Positions 61,144 to 64,000 of a DNA stretch of 64,000 bases are shown piece by piece. The position numbers and the translations under genes were made by a program. The notes under the pieces were generated by a model. That model made no database searches. It was not told the DNA's origin and was given only the letters and a program-made list of their open reading frames with translations. Source of the DNA: Reichenbachiella agariperforans (GTDB lineage Bacteria > Bacteroidota > Bacteroidia > Cytophagales > Cyclobacteriaceae); contig NZ_FRAA01000003.1 of the NCBI RefSeq assembly GCF_900142205.1, positions 434,001-498,000 of the forward strand. The letters are read 5' to 3'. Every line of letters starts with the position of its first letter. Within the stretch, counting starts at the first letter, position 1.

Positions 61144-64000
61144 ATGATCCTAAAACCTAAACTTCTCTGCATACTTCTCTTTACGTTTCTTACCCATGTC
61201 TCCTTTGCTCAAAGCAACCGATATGTAGACGGCACAGGGTCTGATACTGCAAATGACTGTTCCGACCCAAACGCTCCTTGTGCTACTATCAACCACGCTG
61301 TAAGCCAATCGAGCACCAACGACATCATTAACCTCTCAGAAGGGATATTTGCTGCTGCAGACATCAGCACCAGAGTCACTCTTAGTGGTATGGGTAGTGG
61401 TACCATCGTCCAAACTTTAGACCTCTCTGCCGCAACCAGCGGCACTGACCTTTTGACAATCGAAAATTTAGTAATTTCAGGAGGAAGTTCTCCCGGAATT
61501 GATCTCCAGACCTCTTATGTCAATATTGAAAACATTACTGCTAACGGATACAGCAGGAATGTACAGATCCAAAACACATCCAGTGTTAGCAACATCACCA
61601 TCAACAACTGTAATCTCAACAACGCTACCAATACAGCGCTACTCGTCAACATAAACGAGACAGGTTCTGCTGTAGATGGTCTGACGGTACTCAACACTAC
61701 TATGGACGATAGTCGGTTTGGGTTCTATTCACAGATGGGGACGAATACGAATGTGGGAAATTACTTAACCAATGTCCTTTTCAGGAACTGTAGCTTTAGC
61801 AACAATACTGACAAAGGGATTTATTGTGAAAACCTAGATCATGCGACATTCGAAAATATCTCTATCATCAACAGTGGCACTAGATCCGACAATGCTTACA
61901 ACAACGGAATAGATATCAATCTAAAATGGCAAGCCTATTCGGATATCACTATTCGAAACTCACGTATCATGGACTGTGGAGCTATTGGCCCAAATGACAT
62001 AGATACTGCACCCGAAAATCGACGTACTACGGCAGTGACCATCAAAGCACGTACTGATGCAGGCTCATACAGTGGCTCTCCCGCTTCACTGAACAATGTC
62101 ACCTTAGATGGTGTAATCATCGATGGACTAGTAGGCGACCTGCGGTTTGGTGAGATGGGAAAAACAGACAACACTGGCATAGACATGTCAAGTGTATCTA
62201 TCTCTCACTGCTCTTTTGCTAATGATGATGTGTACGCATTGGTTAATGAAGAAAACACCAATACGCTCACCCTAACCCATAACTACTGGGGAGAATCAGC
62301 AGTCAGTATCAGCAATTACGGTTCAGGGGCAGCCACCTCTCAGTCCGATGCACTTACTCATGAAATCGTAGATGATGCAGACAATAGCTACTCCAATTTG
62401 GCTGCAGCCATACTGAACGCATCCTCCTCTGCTACCATCCAAAACCTACCTGCTGGCACCATCAGCGGAACAACTATTCTCGACAAAGAACTAACACTCG
62501 TAGCGCCAGGCGCTGGTCTACTCGATGACACTTACCGCACTACATTCGAAAACCTAACCCTCAGTGGGGAGAACTTAACCCTTGGAGGGGATATCAACAT
62601 CTCAGGGGTACTCAGTATGGATGCATCTGATGGAGTAGATATAGATGACTACAACATTATCATCTCGGGTAGTATATCTAGCACGGGTCGCATAGATGGC
62701 AGCACTACAGGTGGTCTCTACCTATGGGGAACTGGAGACATTGGCAGCTTGACTACCACGGGTACATTCGAACGGGTAGTACTGAATCGTAACGGAACCA
62801 CAACGCTATCTACCCCGATGAATACCAACTATCTACTGTTAGAAAAAGGACTAGTGGATGCAACTGGTTCTAGTCTTATCTTCAAGGGAAACACAGCTCT
62901 CCCCGGCAACACAAATGCATACGTCATTGGAGAGTTTATTCATCAGGTATTAGGAGCACATACTGGAAACAAACTATTTTTTCCTATCGGGGAAACAGAT
63001 TATCACCCCATGACAATCGAAGGGATCGACCAAACAAACGATGTATTGTATAACGCAGATTTCATAGAAGCTGACCCGTCAAATCTTAGTACACTATTTG
63101 CTCTGACTGGGCTTTTAGACCGTATGATCAGTGAAAATTATTGGACGGTCACTCCTTCTACCCCTGGAAACATCACACAAGTCGATCGCGTCCTACTCTC
63201 CTACAACAGCACAGACCAAGTCTCAGACCCCAATAACCTGCAAGTCGCCCAGCTACAGACAATAGCCGCGGTTAACTACTGGATTAACCTTGGTGGACTA
63301 TTGGGCTACTCGGGATTCCCATTACTCAACCCGATACAGACCTATTTAGGTTCATTCACTTATGGTGCAATGGCAGGAGGCACTAACTTCACAGAGTTGC
63401 TCACCATCTATGTCGATGCAACGTTTGGCTTGGATACCAATTTAGGCACACTGGCTTCTCCTAAAAAGACCCTCGCATCTGCATACGCTCTTAGCCAAGT
63501 CGGTGGTGGATCAACTCTCAATATAGCTGCAGGCACCTATGATGAATCTATCGAAATACACAATGATATAACCCTAACTGGAACAGGAGATCCTAATGCA
63601 ACGGCTATCTCTTTGTATGCAGACATTACAGTGACTGGCTTCACAGCAGATGAAGTGACCGTCGGTGATGGCGGCAGCATTCAAGATGGTTTGGACTTAG
63701 TCTCCTCCGGAGGAACAGTCACTGTGGAAGAAGGTACCTACAACGAATCCTTAATAATCTCCAAACCCACCACACTAAATGGTGCCAATACTGGTATCCC
63801 TGCCAATGACCCTCGAAATCCAGAATCTATCATCGAACCAGCAAGCAACGCGGTGGCGATTACAGTGGCCGCTACAGATGTAACCATAGATGGCTTTCAA
63901 ATCGGCACGAACAGTACCACCTCTAACGCAACTACTGGTATTGCCAATGATTCTTACGCTGATTTTTCAGTCCTAAATAATATCATCTATGCCAATAGTG
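61144..64000 (+). CDS. Large right-handed beta-helix surface protein (3' end outside window)
   Basis: An open frame from ATG 61144 to the right edge (952 residues and continuing). A signal peptide comes first (LLCILLFTFLTHVSFAQ). The body repeats short N/T/S/I-rich strands (NITINNCNLNNATN, NLVISGGSSPGI), the pattern of parallel beta-helix proteins with pectate-lyase-like fold. Twice the DUF1565-like start appears: RYVDGTGSDTANDCSDPNAP at ~25 and YVDATFGLDTNLGTLASPKK near 757, each leading into a new helix stretch; between them are beta-sandwich parts (TGNKLFFPIGETDYHP). Probably a secreted adhesin or polysaccharide-active protein; a T9SS domain may lie beyond the window. Confidence 0.8.
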   Translation, partial: MILKPKLLCILLFTFLTHVSFAQSNRYVDGTGSDTANDCSDPNAPCATINHAVSQSSTNDIINLSEGIFAAADISTRVTLSGMGSGTIVQTLDLSAATSGTDLLTIENLVISGGSSPGIDLQTSYVNIENITANGYSRNVQIQNTSSVSNITINNCNLNNATNTALLVNINETGSAVDGLTVLNTTMDDSRFGFYSQMGTNTNVGNYLTNVLFRNCSFSNNTDKGIYCENLDHATFENISIINSGTRSDNAYNNGIDINLKWQAYSDITIRNSRIMDCGAIGPNDIDTAPENRRTTAVTIKARTDAGSYSGSPASLNNVTLDGVIIDGLVGDLRFGEMGKTDNTGIDMSSVSISHCSFANDDVYALVNEENTNTLTLTHNYWGESAVSISNYGSGAATSQSDALTHEIVDDADNSYSNLAAAILNASSSATIQNLPAGTISGTTILDKELTLVAPGAGLLDDTYRTTFENLTLSGENLTLGGDINISGVLSMDASDGVDIDDYNIIISGSISSTGRIDGSTTGGLYLWGTGDIGSLTTTGTFERVVLNRNGTTTLSTPMNTNYLLLEKGLVDATGSSLIFKGNTALPGNTNAYVIGEFIHQVLGAHTGNKLFFPIGETDYHPMTIEGIDQTNDVLYNADFIEADPSNLSTLFALTGLLDRMISENYWTVTPSTPGNITQVDRVLLSYNSTDQVSDPNNLQVAQLQTIAAVNYWINLGGLLGYSGFPLLNPIQTYLGSFTYGAMAGGTNFTELLTIYVDATFGLDTNLGTLASPKKTLASAYALSQVGGGSTLNIAAGTYDESIEIHNDITLTGTGDPNATAISLYADITVTGFTADEVTVGDGGSIQDGLDLVSSGGTVTVEEGTYNESLIISKPTTLNGANTGIPANDPRNPESIIEPASNAVAITVAATDVTIDGFQIGTNSTTSNATTGIANDSYADFSVLNNIIYANS

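Overview
The window looks like chromosomal DNA from a marine member of the Bacteroidota, most likely order Cytophagales (a Reichenbachiella/Ekhidna-like lineage is a guess). The grounds are: a type IX secretion (T9SS) sorting domain on a 2960-residue surface protein; families typical of the phylum (DUF4105, DUF4199, DUF6702, BatA-type proteins); a complete SUF operon; few Shine-Dalgarno sites; and repeated matches to the Bacteroidota -7 promoter element TAnnTTTG close to start codons. No rRNA, tRNA, CRISPR array or intact transposon was seen.

Layout. 1-5.2 kb: end of a surface or lipoprotein-like gene, an outer-membrane-like protein, fabG, lpdA and an NrnA-type phosphoesterase. 5.2-16.8 kb (minus): a small beta protein, then a three-gene operon encoding a Kre9/KNH-domain membrane protein, the giant multidomain T9SS protein (Kelch, FG-GAP, four LamG, LRR, CUB, cadherin-like, FN3) and a secreted caspase-fold protease. 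17-28 kb: an EamA transporter, TerB-like protein, LuxR-type regulator, ACC-deaminase/D-cysteine-desulfhydrase-like enzyme, an OmpR/histidine kinase pair beside a lipoprotein with two RskA-like domains, and an M1 peptidase/HupE/DUF6702 cluster. 28-31 kb: a 2H phosphoesterase, a radical SAM/SPASM protein and a DUF4105 protein.

30.9-34.9 kb is an accessory island. It holds an AT-rich TPR-TonB gene, a transposase remnant, several dispersed inverted and direct repeats (two stem-loops differ by a compensatory base-pair change), a stretch of strong potential RNA structures, a conserved helical protein and a stand-alone HNH-type protein.

34.9-42.7 kb (minus) is panB, two thiol-redox proteins and the SUF iron-sulfur operon (sufBCDSE plus a DUF59 protein). 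42.9-45.2 kb: a two-domain VOC protein, then a SAM-I riboswitch with terminator ahead of homoserine dehydrogenase. 45.2-47.5 kb (minus): an ABC-export adaptor and ATPase behind a sigma-54-like site, followed by an unlisted 37-codon ORF. 48.2-53.5 kb: a tight operon of a BatA/vWA protein, a dihydroorotase-like protein lacking expected metal ligands, two DUF4199 membrane proteins and a GT2 glycosyltransferase. 53.6-61 kb: a methyltransferase, an anchored helical protein, a membrane pyrophosphatase with a cysteine-rich tail and a striking inverted repeat in its promoter, then trmN6-like, rnhA, marC, aroQ and a XerD-type recombinase. The window ends inside a long right-handed beta-helix surface protein.

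Functions and domain boundaries are read from motifs by eye; no database search or folding calculation was run.
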